Assembly: GCA_902729315.2 (NCBI GenBank)
Contig: LR746281.1
Location: 687,001 to 751,000, forward strand
Length of the DNA: 64,000 nucleotides
Direction: 5' to 3'
Source of the DNA: Spirodela intermedia
Lineage: Eukaryota; Streptophyta; Magnoliopsida; Alismatales; Araceae
The notes under the pieces are model-generated. The model was given only the letters and a program-made list of their open reading frames with translations, ran no database searches and had not been told where the DNA came from. This document shows, piece after piece, positions 37,601-51,189 of this stretch; the first letter of the stretch is position 1, and each line of letters opens with the position of its first letter. A program made the translations under genes and the position numbers.

Positions 37601-40600
37601 GCCTTTTTTAATATTAACAGTTGTAACGCGTAGAAGTGTTGCCCTGTCCATCTTTGTTGTATGTAAATGCACAAAAATATTAACAGGATGAGAATCTTTA
37701 CTGTGGCATGTGACGGAAGAATAAGCCCTCCTGCTTTGAGCCAGCGATCCCTTGCAGTAATTACACTACCAAGCATACTCTGTAGCCAAAACAAAGGAAA
37801 CACCGTGGGAAATAAGTAGACCGATTAAAGAAGAGTCTCATCGATTTCTGGCTTAATAATCTTTTTGGATAAAAAGAATCATAAAAGAAGAAAGAGAATG
37901 TATTCACCTCATATAAAAGCATGTACCCCATCCATTCAGAAATTATGACATCAACTTCTTCCTCTATGTTAACATCCTGAATTCATCAGAGATTCAAATC
38001 ATGTTACGAAATGAAAAGCATTCATGTCCGATAAATAAAGGGAAGCAACATTTAGAAATTATGTGCATAGCAATATTAATAAATTGCACCATCTTAACAT
38101 TCTTAATGTATGTTGATGTAGAGTGGGTATCCATATGTTAATATATAGACAAAAAAGTACATATAATGAGAGAGAGAGGGAGGGAGGGAGAGAGAGGCTA
38201 CGCATTTTCATGCAGCATGCCACACATTAGCAGCAACCACTAGATGGAAATCCAGTGACCACTTACCATGGACTACCAGGGAAGTGCACATGGATACCAT
38301 GAATAGCACGTGATATGGAGTCAACATTCAACACGATTGCAATATGTGACACATATTCACGAACGAATGAACACATCCACATTGACAGGGACGTTTGTAT
38401 CTAGAATACGTGCAAATATAAATGGCAACTGTTTGGCTGTGGTTTCCCATGCCATAGGATTGGCAATTGCAGCTAGAATCGTGTACCTAGCACGCCTAAG
38501 CAAGTTGGTGTTCAAGGAATGACCACCTCCTTAACTTCCTTTTTGGGACCATTACACCAACTAAAAGAGGTGATTCATGAAAGCAAGCACAACAGCAAGC
38601 TGCACGTCAATATCCCACAGTATTGTCACGAATTATCACCCCTTGCTTTCGTCTAAAGCGATCAGCAAAATTGGACAACATGAAAAATAAGTTGGCAAAA
38701 GACATGCCCAAAGTCAATTTTATAAATCCTGACCTCACTTGAGATTCCAAAGTCAATGTCGTAAGCACTATTTTAAATGTTTTTCCGTTTTACAGCAAAA
38801 AACTTTTGGAACTGATTAACAAATTCTAAAAATCGAAACTTAGGCAAAAAGCAACAGAAAGTAATGATAAATGCTAAAAACAGGATAAACTCATGGAAAA
38901 AAGCGGTCAAATGATTTACCTCTACCCGGCCATGCAAAACAATGACCTTGTCAGTTAGATTATTTGCCTTTACGACTTCACTGGCCTATCAAAAACATCT
39001 CAGAAACAACGCTTGAAAGTTAGTATTTTATTTGCAATATCAAATCTTCCCATGGACAACAACGAAATTGTATAAAAAAGTTCCGATTTGATAGGTGAAT
39101 TACTAGGCATTTTCCTTTTCCAAGAAAAAATATCTCAGCAAGCTCTTAAATTGTTCCTTTGAATAACGACAAAGGAGATGAAAGTCAAAATGTCGCTTCC
39201 ATATGACAAATATTTAACTGTAGACACTGAAATCGAATCCATAACCATCAGGCAATAGAGTGGAAATTGTCTGGAATACTTGCATTCAGCAGTATTCTCG
39301 TGTAATAATTGTATTGATCATAAAAAGCTCGGATGGAATGAGGAAAGGGAAAGAACTGACCAAGGAGAGAGTGCGAGGCGTTCTGTACTTATCTTTAATT
39401 TTGTAAACATTTAAAGAAAATAGCCAGCAGGTATTTTTGAGGGCTTCCGGAATGGATATGGCATGATTTACAGGAGGCAGATATGAGAGAAGGGCGAGTA
39501 AATTTATTAGCAGAGTAGACATTTCTTCAAACGCGGAAAAGTGTATTTCAGCATCGCCACATAAGTAGATACTAAACAAAATCAAGCACCAATAGCTCTT
39601 CCCTCCATTAAAAAAAGAAAAAAAAAAAAGACGAGCACTTAAATGTGTCCTGGAAAAGTGGTCGCTCAGAAACGGAAAAAAATCGAAAATGTGGACAAGA
39701 CCTACAAAAAATAAAAGAAGATACCAAGACAATCATGCAGAAGAAACTAATCAAGTAAAAAATGAAGTTAGAAACGATCAATACTTATAGAAATTTAAGT
39801 AAGTCAATAATCGTTATAAACAGAATTAAGAGATAGGCTTATTGTTATGAGATTTGCACTCTTGTGGACAGGTTGGAACCGGAATTGAGCAATCAAAGAA
39901 AACACTACCACGAAGTATAGTAAATTATCTTGAATGAAATCATCTACGTATAGGAACAAAAAATACACAACCGCAAATCACACAGAATAATCAACAGAAA
40001 CAATCAAACCCAGATCAACAGAAAATACCAAAAAAGAAATAGCTTTAAAGTGGCGTGTCCCACTCTGAAAGCTTCTAGATCATAGTATTTCGGATGCAAA
40101 GCATAATTACCTGAACAGCAATCTCACTTGCATCTACTGCGTAAACCTGCAGACCAATTTCATGTCTATAAGAATAAGGTTGAAGTAGCACCAAATCCTC
40201 TATTCTAAGTGCCCCATTCTGTAGTGCCAAAAGCGTGGAGACAGGAAAAGTTCATTTTTTATTCACTATTACCAAATGACAACAAGATTTACATGTAATC
40301 ACTATCTTGATGTGTCACTATAAACATTAAGGTACAAGCTAAAGCGGCAAAGTGGTCAGATCAATCTCAAGAGTGCATCAATGATATCAGAAGTAAATTG
40401 AAACCAAACGCAGGTTTTGTTTACCAAAAATTTTGATTCCTCAGCATTCCTACATGATTTGAAAAGAGTGCACTCATAGATTCACTGTATTCCTTACAAG
40501 GGTTATACTGCTTGATAGAAAAGTATGTTCATCATAGCAGGCCTTTCTAACAATACGAAGTGACTTTGGCACTAGTAACTGAATCGAGGAAGTGATTTCA

Positions 40601-43292
40601 GCAGTGTGCTTCTAAACGGGGGCACCATTCAAAAGATTCCCACAGTGATTATGATTATGTGTTAGGATTCATATGACTCTCGGTGTCAGTTCCAAAAGGA
40701 CAGCATAGCTAGTTTCCTAAAAGCAGCTCCATACCTACTTTATAAATTCTACCTAAAGTGGATTCCCCAGCACTGGCTAGCATTCAAGCTATTTAATCAT
40801 TAAAAGACAACGAGCCAAATACCAATCCCAATCTTTACTTCAACGGTTAAATCATAAAATATCTAGCATAGTTCTCACAGACGTTTCCAATATTCATGGG
40901 TTGATAACGAACAGAAGTACCGACGAAACTATGGCACAGTGGATATATAAATCTCAAACAACTCATTGTTAAGATAAAAAATCCACCTACGCAGGGGCAG
41001 CCACAGAAATAGATGCAACAGATGATTCTTGAAAATCGTAAAACGCTCATATATAATGCTGTAACTTGTTTTCCCTCTTACCCGCTTCGCACCAGCAAGT
41101 GCACAGAAAATAGAAAGAATGCCTGTCCCGCAACCAACATCAACAACAACCTACAGATACATATTAAACTACATGTAAGGCCGAGTAAGATGCAAAGAGT
41201 ATCTTTCAGATATTAAATAATATGTACACGAAAGCAGCAGAATATAAAAGAGACGTAGTACCTTGCCTGCGATATAGTTTTGATGTCTCATGATAGCAGC
41301 CCTATAAGTTTCAGTTCTCACATTATCCTGCAATAATAAACAAAGAGTCAACTATATCTTTTGTTCCAAACAGGAGAAATGTCATTCACAAAGCCATGTC
41401 TTCTCATGACATGCAAACAAACACGAATGAAAAGTGGAGGGAGAGAGAGAGAGGGGCAAACTCCCGGTGAATCAAAGATACTCAATAGTTGATGCACACA
41501 AGCCTAATATTCTCACAACTTCAACTTCTCTACTATGTGCCACCTGAGAATTTCCTATTACTGGGGTATCCCCTATACATTCATGTAAAATTTCAAGTTC
41601 CCTCTACCCAACCAATCACAAAACAGGAAGTCCACTGTACTGCTGATATTGTTGGCAACGTCTCCTGAAGATCATCCACTACCCCTTCCAGTCCACTTCC
41701 AATCCCCATTAGAATATAAAGTCCAACGTATTCCAGAAAGGACCAGACACCCACACGACAGGGAGACACTCAAGCAACACACATATTATCCACTTGAATC
41801 AGCAGATGTGGCAAACTGGGGGTCGTATCGTATTCTAAAAACTTGACTTCCTCTCCCCTTCCTAAAGCCATGAAAGTTGGTCAGAAAGACGTCCTCATAC
41901 TCCACTACTCCACCTTCTACATTAAGGGGAGAAAAAAAAAAATCATATTATCTACAGTAGAGTGCTTACTGGCTATAAATAACTTTAATCGAGACAAAGC
42001 TTTTAAGGAACAGATACCGAGCTACTTCTTAAACCCTAATCAACACACATTTCAAAGTTACTAGGACAGCTAAGACTGTTTTCCGTTTTAAGTCCATTTT
42101 TTTATTTTAGAACATCATTAACCAAAATATGTATTTATATAACATAAAAAAGACACTCCATAAAACACAAAAAAGGACCATTAACATCAGAAAATCATGT
42201 CCCAGTCTAATGCATGAAACGGCAATCATTTGCTCCTAACAGCATTTCTATTGTGATAATAATCTTCGTATGGTAAAACAAGGCACTGTTACAGTATTGA
42301 TTGAATCTTTACCACAATAATACCGCTACATTAAAAGTGACGTGGATAAAGATGCAATAAAACTTCGAAAGAAGAATCCATGTATCTTAACTTAAGATTT
42401 TCGTTATATAGAATCCAAGTATCGAACACCACTATAACCATGAGTTGCCTAAGATGAATATTTGGAAAGCAAAGAACCAGGAGAACTATAGATAAATGTG
42501 CATCCATTAATGTATGAAGAAGGGCAAGTCCTACTAGATCGTACCAGAGATTTTGAAAGACTGTGACTGTTGATTTTTCCGAACAACTCAGAGTAAGTTC
42601 TAAGAAATCTCTGACCCAATTACAAGTTTGCCTATATTGAATAAGGAACATTACTTCTATTTATAAAAAAACCGTAGAATATTTGGCATATTCAAGATGT
42701 ACTGGTGTTGAAATGGTCTGCTTAGCCTTACTGTTTCATAAACGCCTACAAAATATTTTCTGAAGGAAGAACTGTGTCGCTCAAATGACCTTATGCAGTG
42801 TAACTACATTCCAACATTTTTAATATAAACTATCAGAACGAGAATTCAATATACAATCCACGAGGAATGTACTACAAACTAATTTAAACGTCAACACAGA
42901 CTGATTCGGACTAATATTCTTACGCCAGAGAATACAAATTAATCATTTAATCCGATTAGTGAATCGAGACAGCGAATTTTCGAACAGAAAAAAAGAAGAC
43001 GGCTTATTTATGAGAAAAGAAGGGAGAATAAAATGAAGATTACCTTTATCATCTCCTCGTGGATGCCAACATGGGAATATGACTGGAAGTAGGCCATGTC
43101 GAACTCTGTACAGCGGGGAACTGCCTTCTCTTCATATTGCTGCTGTAAATAAGAAGGTGAAGAGGAACTGGCCCTAAATGGGTGGCGACCCAATCCTCTT
43201 CCTCGGCGGTACCGGGACTTCTCCGGCTTACCGAAGACAACCGGCTCGTGGACGTATCCGTTGCCACCGAAGCCAGGGTTCCCTGGCTGCAT
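34612..43292 (-). CDS. PRMT6: Protein arginine N-methyltransferase, PRMT6-like
   Basis: Transfers methyl groups from S-adenosylmethionine to arginines of histones and other proteins, with roles in chromatin regulation. Thirteen exons: 43292-43044, 41327-41262, 41150-41082, 40146-40111, 38985-38920, 37976-37908, 37779-37702, 36996-36918, 36343-36249, 35805-35721, 35175-34970, 34888-34770 and 34654-34612. They join in frame to 419 residues. Type I PRMT motifs are intact: YFQSYSHVGIHEEMI, VVVDVGCGTGILS (motif I, about 106-118), VYAVDAS (post-I, from 129), the double-E loop SEWMGYMLLYE (175-185), and the THW loop (DAPTHWQQ). The N-terminus (about 1-60) is Gly/Arg-rich. The last exon adds SGGRSYVKESVMR as in other plant PRMT6 proteins. 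Introns are long and AT-rich. The 36-bp exon 4 and 43-bp exon 13 are small. Confidence 0.95.
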
Positions 43293-44861
43293 CTCTAAGG
43301 TACACAGAGGGGAACTTTGGGCAGACTAAATCTCAAAACTACTGCTCTCGTCACTCAGGCGACTCTTTCAAACCCTATTTTTTAGGTAAGCTAAAACTTC
43401 TCTGACCCTCTTCACTCTTTCTCATATGCAGCTCCCTCTTCGCTCATTTGCCTTTCGCCCCCTGAGTTGGTTTTACTCAGCTTGCCTACTTGCGCACTGC
43501 TGGCCTCAAAACATCTGTGCACCAATTGCAACCCCACTGAGCAGAGAAAACTGAAGAGAGAGGATCGACTTCAGTCTGAGAGAAACTTCTCCACATTCAA
43601 CTCCTCCACTCGAGCCTTCAAAAGCCGACGGCCGTGGGCAAAACAAAGTCGGCAGAGGTCCACCGATCGCCGTCCCCGACCCCAACGTGCATTGCAAGTC
43701 GATGCCGACCGGGGAGAGAGTGGGAAAGAGAGACGGAGAAAAAATAAACCAGGTACGGCGATGGATTATCGCTTCTCCGCCTCTGGCAGTCCTCTCGGAG
43801 CTCCCAAAGCTCGTCACCACCACACAGAGAGAGGCGGAGCCCTGCGCCGTTGGCCTGCTTCCCAATGGGGGAAGCTGCTGCTGCCGCCTTCGCCGGACAA
43901 CACTGGAAAAGGCGAGTGACGGCTCACCAGCACCTCCAAGAACCAGGGAACCTTCTGCGGTCCAGCTCGGAGGTCGCTAGGGTTGCCCTTGCCGGCCGTG
44001 GCGGCCCGTCCTCGGGTTGCGGCCTCGACGGGAATCCAGGGAGCTCCACTGACCGCAGCAACTCCCGAAGCTCATAAATTAATACCCCCTCTAATTTTTA
44101 ACTCCCATATGCTTCATTATAATAAAGAATATAATTCGTGCCCGTTACTGTATATATATCATATTTATTATTCTCAACCTTTTTCGGATTTTTTAATATT
44201 TTTTATTAACTCATTTTATTCTTCGAATTGATGATAAATCCTCACAAAATATTTTTTATAATTATAAATTTAACTTTTTCGTATTTATGTTTCTTTAAAA
44301 CCCCACTAATATCTGATATCGGAATATTTTTAGGGCACAGAAAATACAACTTAAACTATAAAACACTTTATATTATGAATTTATTTTATCGAACTCCAAG
44401 ACTCAAATAATATCGCAAAAAGGAAATAACTTCGATAATCTATAACTGAGAAATAATACTCTCTCTCTCTCTAAATGACTGAAAAATACACCTAAATGTA
44501 CGACATTATAACCACCTTAATCCAGCATAGGAGCCTTGCAAATATCAAAACCTTGTCTCAAAATCAAACAAAAATAGAAAAAAGTTGATCCTACCTTCCC
44601 CCCTTCTCTCTCTCTCTCTCTCTCTCTAGATATATATATCGATTTACATGGAGGATATTTATATTTTATTTTTAAAAAAAATAAGCATGCTCCTCGAACT
44701 TCTCTAGCGCACCCCTGCCGTTTCATTATTTATTAATTACAGCTCTAAAAAACATAAAAATCAATAGAAAATAGAAACCTGCTCGACCTAGCTCTCTCTC
44801 TCTTTATGTATATATATACTTTGGAGAGGTAAGGGATTAAAAAGAAAGTCTCCCATGCATG
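43293..44861. other. PRMT6 promoter and DUF829 gene 3' flank
   Basis: The GC-rich block 43500-44080 resembles promoter and first leader exon of the PRMT6 gene; ORFs there start with non-ATG codons and match nothing. The rest is AT-rich with short (CT)n runs at about 44605-44628. Confidence 0.45.
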
Positions 44862-46461
44862 TTATGAAGACGGTACGGCAGAGGTGAGGACACAGTCATC
44901 GAGGAAGGCGGTGAGGTGAGAGGTGTAGAGAGAAGGGTGGGTCCTGAAGTGGTCAACGTGGGGGGAGGAGACGAAGTTGTGGGCCCTCACCTCGTGTCCG
45001 GCCTTCTTCTGCGCCTCCATAAACGACTCCACCGAACTCGCTGGGATGACCCTGTCTGAGGAGCTGTACACGTACAGCTGCGGGCATCTCGGCTGCCTCG
45101 ACGACAGCACCTCGAACACGTCGGCCAGCCTCCTGATCCAAGAACAAGATCGATTATTTTCTTGAGATTTCCCCCCACCCTTCAAAAAAAATACGAAGAA
45201 TTCGATCGGAAGAAGGTCATCGGAGGCCTGTTTACCTGTTCACGGGAGGAAGATTCAGAACGACCTTGAAGACCCTCTCCAAGATCTCCAGCAGAACGAC
45301 TTCGGCCAGGAACGGAGGATCGTCGACGGACGGCTCCGGCGATGAGCCGCTCTTCCCGGGCGCCGCCGTGGCTTTCGAGGAGGAGCTCTGCTTCTTCAAG
45401 ATCGCAGCGGAGAAACCGGAGGCCCAGACCTGAGGGGAGATGAAGGACCTGAGAGGAGGCGATCGAATGAGAAGATTCTCAAGCGGATGATCGAGGTTTA
45501 CCTGAGGATCGGGAGCCGCAACGGGGGCCGAATCCACGACGCAACACTTGATCTTCTCCATCAACGAGGGATCCTGTTTCTGAAAATTCTCGAGGATGAC
45601 CCCATACCTGCAACAAAAACCAGGGGCACCCTGATCTCGGAACACTTAAATCAGAATTCTCAGGAGCTAAGGGGAAACTGCAGGCAGTTCTCACATCATC
45701 CAGCCCGTATTGCTAAACGTGTGAAAGATCAGGTTCTTCCCATGATCCTCCCCCACACAATCAGTGAGATGCCTCGCAAGCATGGCAATATCTCGTTCAG
45801 CTTTCTCCCCGACCTTGTAGCTCAGGATATCCGCCATTGGAAGGGTGAAGGTGACCACATGGAACCCCCTCGAAGTGTACCAATCTGCATATTTCTTGAG
45901 ATGCTTTTGCTTGGCCCCCAACCAACCCAGCAGAACGACCACCGTCTGCGATCGGATTGTGGGGCAATCGAGACGTCCGGATTCTCCTTGATTACCAGGG
46001 TCTGGGAGGTGCCAGCGGTAGGAGACTTCCTCCGAGGAAGAAGAAGAAGGAGAAGAAGGGTTCGTGGAGATGATTCTGATGGCCTGTGTCCTGGATAAAT
46101 TGGTGTATTGATGAAGGTTAGGAAGAGGGTGGGGAGAAGCAGATGGCCAGGAAGATGAGGTGAAAAGAGACTTGGGTCTGACAACTGAGCTCAGACTTGA
46201 CGGGGGATCTGTAAATTCACGAACTGGATTCTGAGTACTGGACATGAACGAGAGGTTAGAGAAGGAGATACGGGGAACCCACGACGAATCCAAGCTCTCT
46301 GCAGAACCAGAACTCGACTCCTTGGGCAGTGGGTGAAAGAAGGCCGAGTCTGTGGACTTCGGGTGGGAGAATATGTCAGAGAGATCCGAGGACACAGCAG
46401 CTACAACAACAGCAGTTGCTGCTGATAATGGGCGATGGAGGATTCCAGAGAGGGAAGCCAT
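44862..46461 (-). CDS. DUF829 / TMEM53-like alpha/beta-hydrolase-fold protein
   Basis: Probable alpha/beta hydrolase of the TMEM53 (DUF829) family; substrate unknown. Exons 46461-45695, 45607-45502, 45429-45236 and 45132-44862 join in frame to 445 residues. I start at ATG 46461 because upstream in-frame codons are not ATG. The first ~160 residues are Ser/Pro-rich and poorly conserved, possibly an organellar targeting extension (inference). The domain follows: TVVVLLGWLGAKQKHLKKYA, YTSRGFHVVTFTLP, then HTFSNTGWMMYG around the putative nucleophile Ser, CCVVDSAP, and near the end YVYSSSDRVIPASSVE (acidic residue) and SSPHVDHFRTHPSLY (His). This matches the plant members of the family. Intron positions are all phase-consistent. 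Confidence 0.92.
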
Positions 46462-48623
46462 CCTCACTCGGGTCGAAGAGGAACACAAAGCTGATCACTC
46501 TTTGGTTGTGAGAAGAAATGGGCCAAGACCTGTTACACAGAACAAGCAAAATATATTTAAGATCAGTATCGGTCGCTTGAGGCAGCAAGGGATGAACAAT
46601 ATTCCACATCCAATCCGTCGGTCTGTCTGTCTCTGTCTCTGTTTCTGTCTCTCTTAAGGCTCACGTAGACTAAATTGGGAATTCTATGAGATAAACTCGG
46701 AGTAGGGAGGGAAGCTGAGATGAACATCAGTTAGAGCTCCCTTGACTAGAATAATAGCTTCAGTAGGGGTCTATGACCTTCTTTCGGGATGGAACCTCGT
46801 CCTCAGGACGCCTTCAAGATGCTGCCGCTTTTTCACGAATGAGCTGCAAGGAAAATGACGGGGATATACAAAACAAATTTATCAGAGTTAGTGAGCATGG
46901 AAGATTCGAAGTTTTGACAAAAATTGGGTGAGATTTTCCTTTCTATTTTCTCTTTTCCTCTAATGATGCACGATCGACAGAAAATCTTATTCGGTGGTAA
47001 AAAAATAGAACCAAATCTGCTCTTAGAACGATCGAAAAGGGAAGAAAATAGTAATGTGCAGAGTAATACGGGAGAAATCACGAATCCAGAATTACATGAA
47101 ATACATGAAGCCTAGCGCCACAAAGGATTTTTCCAGCGGAATCAAGCGACCAAGTGCATCGTCCGTTGCAACTTTATAAACCTTGGATCTCCCGCTTAGT
47201 GGGAATTGACTTCTGGAGAAATCAGATTCCCCTCTCGTTCCCTCAGGGGCCCAAACTCACCGTCCACAGACCATAGGCGTAGGCAGAGCCCAAACTCACC
47301 GCTTAGTGGGAAACCGAAGGCGTTGTGCATTCAGAAAGAACAGCAATCTCACCTCGAGAGCACATCAGAGAAAAACTCGAAATCTGACCCATTCGCGACA
47401 GAAAGAATTCCCGAAATTGAACGGCTCGTCCCGGCACGCGGCCCTCCTCTTCCTCTCCCCCCTTCCCCGATCAATGGAAACAGTTGGAGGGAGGTAGCGG
47501 AAGGGAAGAGGGGATTAATGGGAAGAAGGAAGGACGAGGAAGGCAGGAGGCCAATGATATCTTCTTCCTCCCTCCTCCGTGCTCTTGCTTCTCCGCCGTC
47601 TTGGGAATCCCAGAATGCCGCTGATGGAATATTCTAGAATGTGGGGCATGAAGACGCGTCCCACGACGGCTGCGGCCGTTGGAAACAATGACGTGGCTCA
47701 ACCGTGGGATTCGATTCAACCGCGCCACGTTAGTAGGCAGACGGTGCTTTCCACGTGGCAAGCCACCTTCCCCCTCGTGTTAATCGACCGCCAAGCTTTT
47801 TAAAGTTAAATATTTTTTTTGTAAAACCCCTTACATGTATTTAATTTGACACATGTGCTATTGTTCTTTTGGAAATAAATTCCTCTGAAAATCAAATTAT
47901 TCTAAAATACATAGACTATCGAATTATATAGTGAAAAGCTTGAAAAGGATATAAAACATATATTTTAAACTAATATCTGTCCTGTAGGGAGCAATAATAG
48001 ATATATTATTTAAATTATGGTGTTAAAAAATATTATTATTTCCTACAGTTTTAATTACTTTCCCGCCTTTTCTGGGAAACCTCCTCCTCATCCATCCTCT
48101 TCTCCCTCGCCTCGTCTCATCACCACCGAATCGAGTTTCCTCCTCCCGGAAAGTCGGAGAACCGCGTGATCTCCTTCCCCGATCTATGGATCCTTTGCAG
48201 AGACTAAAGCAAAAGTCAACTCATCCTCTATGGACCTTAGATTTTGACCCCATTTGGAATAATTACCATTTTACGATATCATTTTAACATGGTTTGGTGG
48301 ATAATATATGGAGCCAACCCATCTGGGCAATAATTACTCGCAGTAATCACAGGTAAATGAATCACATAGCGCATCAGAATCCATGATATTTTTATTTACT
48401 TGCAGTATTTATACGAGAATATAATAAAGAGATAAATATATGGTATTTAAATGATATTGACGAAGTAACTTAGAGGTAGCATTGCTCCCATATATAATCG
48501 AAATGTACAGAAAGGGGCAAAGTCAGAGCGAGAATCAGAAAGCTGATCGAGAGCAAAGTCAGATTAAATATCAAGGAGGATGCGAATAAAACCTAGTAGA
48601 GTACAGAGGCGGGGACCTACTGG
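46462..48623. other. Spacer with promoter-like blocks, no confident gene
   Basis: The GC-rich stretch 47200-47770 has several short ORFs on both strands and a G-box CCACGTGG at 47751-47758. Short direct repeats occur at 47193/47300 and 47249/47288. A small spliced - strand gene with an ATG at 47392 is conceivable but I could not assemble one. Confidence 0.35.
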
Positions 48624-48975
48624 TCAGGGTGGTGTGGACGCTTGCCTGAACCTCGCTTGCAGCAGTGCCCCGACTTCATCGGCCACGGCCTTCTTCTTGG
48701 AAGCCACCTGCGAAGAACGCGAAGCCGTTGAGGGAGAGGAGAATGTATGCGAACCAGAAGAACATTAGATAAATGAAAGGGAATGAGAGCGAAGTGAACA
48801 GCGTTCCTGCAAAAATGGAGGGCCTGGTCCTTGACGAAGGCTAAAAATTATTGCCCTTCTTGGTTAGTTCTTGCCCACCCGGCAGAAAGGAGCTGCCACC
48901 AAACCTGAATTATGTTGATGTGGAATGAAAAGGGGATCATACGAGAGTCAACCATGTTGATCTCTCTCTCTCTGT

Positions 48976-49052
<77 letters not shown>

Positions 49053-51189
49053 ATTTTCACATAATTCATGAAGTGAATGCTGCGATGCCGAGTAGATATA
49101 TCATAAAATGGGCCCACTAGCATCAGTAGCTACATATGGGGCTCAGGTACTTGGCCATTGCACCATGTTCAAGGCAAAACCAAGCTTCGATGCTTGTGAC
49201 AAAATAAATTGACGCATTTAGTTACTTGTCCATACACAGAAGCACGATATCTTGCAATATTAGTTCCTCCAGAGAGAGGAATATACAGATTATTCAATCT
49301 CAAGGAAAGCTACGGTATCAGAGAAAGGAAACTGAAAGCATAATATGGTCTCGTGCTTGGATACATACCTCTACAAGTTCATCATAATTTGACTTTAGCA
49401 GGTTGATTTTCCGTTCACAGTAATCTTTGCCTTCAGCCATTGTTTTCTGCTCCACGAAATGATTGAGGAAACAGAATCGATAACTAATATCAAGATTATA
49501 GAAAAACTAAGAGATGAGAAATGATGAAATATTTTACATATTTTCTTTATAATGAAAGTATTTTCTTCTCAACAAGGTTGTTCTTCTTCCACAAATAAAG
49601 TCCACAAGTGCACATTTCAAAACAGCATAACATCTGATAAGCATGTAAAATATGAATTGATGAAATCGTCCAAGCATCAAAACTCTTCAACGTTCCACAA
49701 AACTAGAAATGAAAACAAAAGTTATACATTGAAGAAAGTATTGATTCCATTTTCTTTAGCTTTTCTTGAGTTCATTGTGTGGGATAGAACAGGTCCAAAT
49801 TTGACTCACTTCTGTGGTGGCTAATACTCAAGCACAAAACCTACTCTCTTCATCGTAGGAGCCATGTTAGTGCATTTAGCATACCAATCGTGATGCTTTC
49901 CTGTCACATTTCCCCAAGAAAGAAGAAAAAAGAAAGCACATATATATATTGAATGCCAGCCCTTCTCTGTCCCTGCACTGCACATCTTAAGACATCTGCT
50001 AGCACAAATGAGTTATGTCCAGAGTCCCAAAATATGCACAGCACGACTATATAATTTTGTTCAGGAGACCATAAACGGGAACCATGGGACACAGACCTGT
50101 TGAGAACAAATGCCGTTTTCTTTAGTTATTCTGGAATTTCCTACGCAGTGTATGAGAATGACTCGGCTTTGAAGAAAACTATAGCACCGTGATGCGGCTG
50201 ATAGACAAGCGAATAAACCAACTCTGAACGAATTACGGAACTATATATAATCGAGAATAAGGCAACTCTGCCTTATTACCTGAGGGAACGTAGTTAATTA
50301 CCATTAGTGCCGATTAATATTTGATATGTCAATATTCGTAGAGAATAACGGTAATATAAACAGTAACAGCAATGAAAATGATTGTAACGACCTAAAATTC
50401 TCCCAAAACATGCTTCCTACATGAACTAATTCAGAAGCCTGGTCATAGACGAATTTTCAGGTAATGGTTCAATTAGGCGAAGTATGCTTAGTCATTGTGT
50501 CAATTACAGAGTACAAAAAAACCTACCAACAACACACCCTGACCCTCGCCAGCACCCCTAAAATAAGATTCGGGTGCGCAGTATTCTGCATACCCGTGAA
50601 ATCGGTCGTCAAATCATAGAATGACTAGGCACCGTGATAAGAATGCAACAACGCGACAGCGACTAGCAGAGCCACCATGCTCTACCCGTCAAGTGTGGAT
50701 CCAATCGAAGGAGGCCTGACATGCCGAGGACATAGACTGAAGAGAATGAAAAGAAACCTCTATGAAGTAGCCGGTGCCGACGTCGACCAGGACCTTGTTC
50801 GCGTCGTCAAGCGTGCCAGGGACGTAGAGTGAAGCCGTGAGCGGCACAAGCATCTTCTTCCCTGCACACGCAAAGAACAGGAAAACAACACCCCCCGATG
50901 AGTTAGACGGAAATAATAATCCGTCGAGCAGACATTGGAGGGCGATGAAGAGATCGAGACAGATTCACAGAGAGAAACAGAGAGACGAGCAGATGCCTTG
51001 TGGACGAAGGGAGAGGTCCTGAAGGGCGTTGGAGGCAATCTCGAGCCGAGTGGCAGCCGTCCTGATCTTGTTGAGGCTGTCCTGCAGCAGATTGACCTCC
51101 AGATCCGACTGCTCCTTGATGACCTTCAGCTGCTCCAAGCTCATCTTCTCCACGGGGACGGGGCTCCCCGCCGCGCCTCTCAACGCCAT
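48624..51189 (-). CDS. PFD5: Prefoldin subunit 5 (alpha-type prefoldin, MM-1 homologue)
   Basis: Subunit of the hexameric prefoldin co-chaperone that passes unfolded tubulin and actin to the CCT chaperonin; in plants PFD5 also acts in the nucleus. Exons 51189-50997, 50861-50758, 49446-49369 and 48707-48624 join in frame to 152 residues, the standard length. The protein shows the prefoldin pattern: N-terminal coiled coil ([20 protein letters not shown]), a central beta-hairpin region ([29 protein letters not shown]), and a C-terminal coiled coil ([20 protein letters not shown]). Intron 1 begins with GC rather than GT (CAAG|GCATCT); only this junction gives the conserved PQGKKM. Introns 2 and 3 show no other gene. 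Confidence 0.94.
48961..49051. repeat. (CT)n(GT)n(CT)n compound microsatellite
   Basis: A 90-bp run of CT, then GT, then CT dinucleotides in the last intron of the prefoldin gene. Confidence 0.95.
49447..50757. other. Large intron 2 of the prefoldin gene
   Basis: AT-rich, with only short ORFs and no recognisable element. Listed because it is longer than the rest of the gene's coding sequence. Confidence 0.6.

Noticed and set aside
43467-43919. 150-residue + ORF upstream of PRMT6
   Set aside because: It starts at a TTG codon, has basic low-complexity content, matches no family, and lies in the likely PRMT6 leader/promoter.
47206-47637. 143-residue + ORF
   Set aside because: Starts at a non-ATG codon, low complexity, no recognisable domain, in GC-rich promoter-like DNA.
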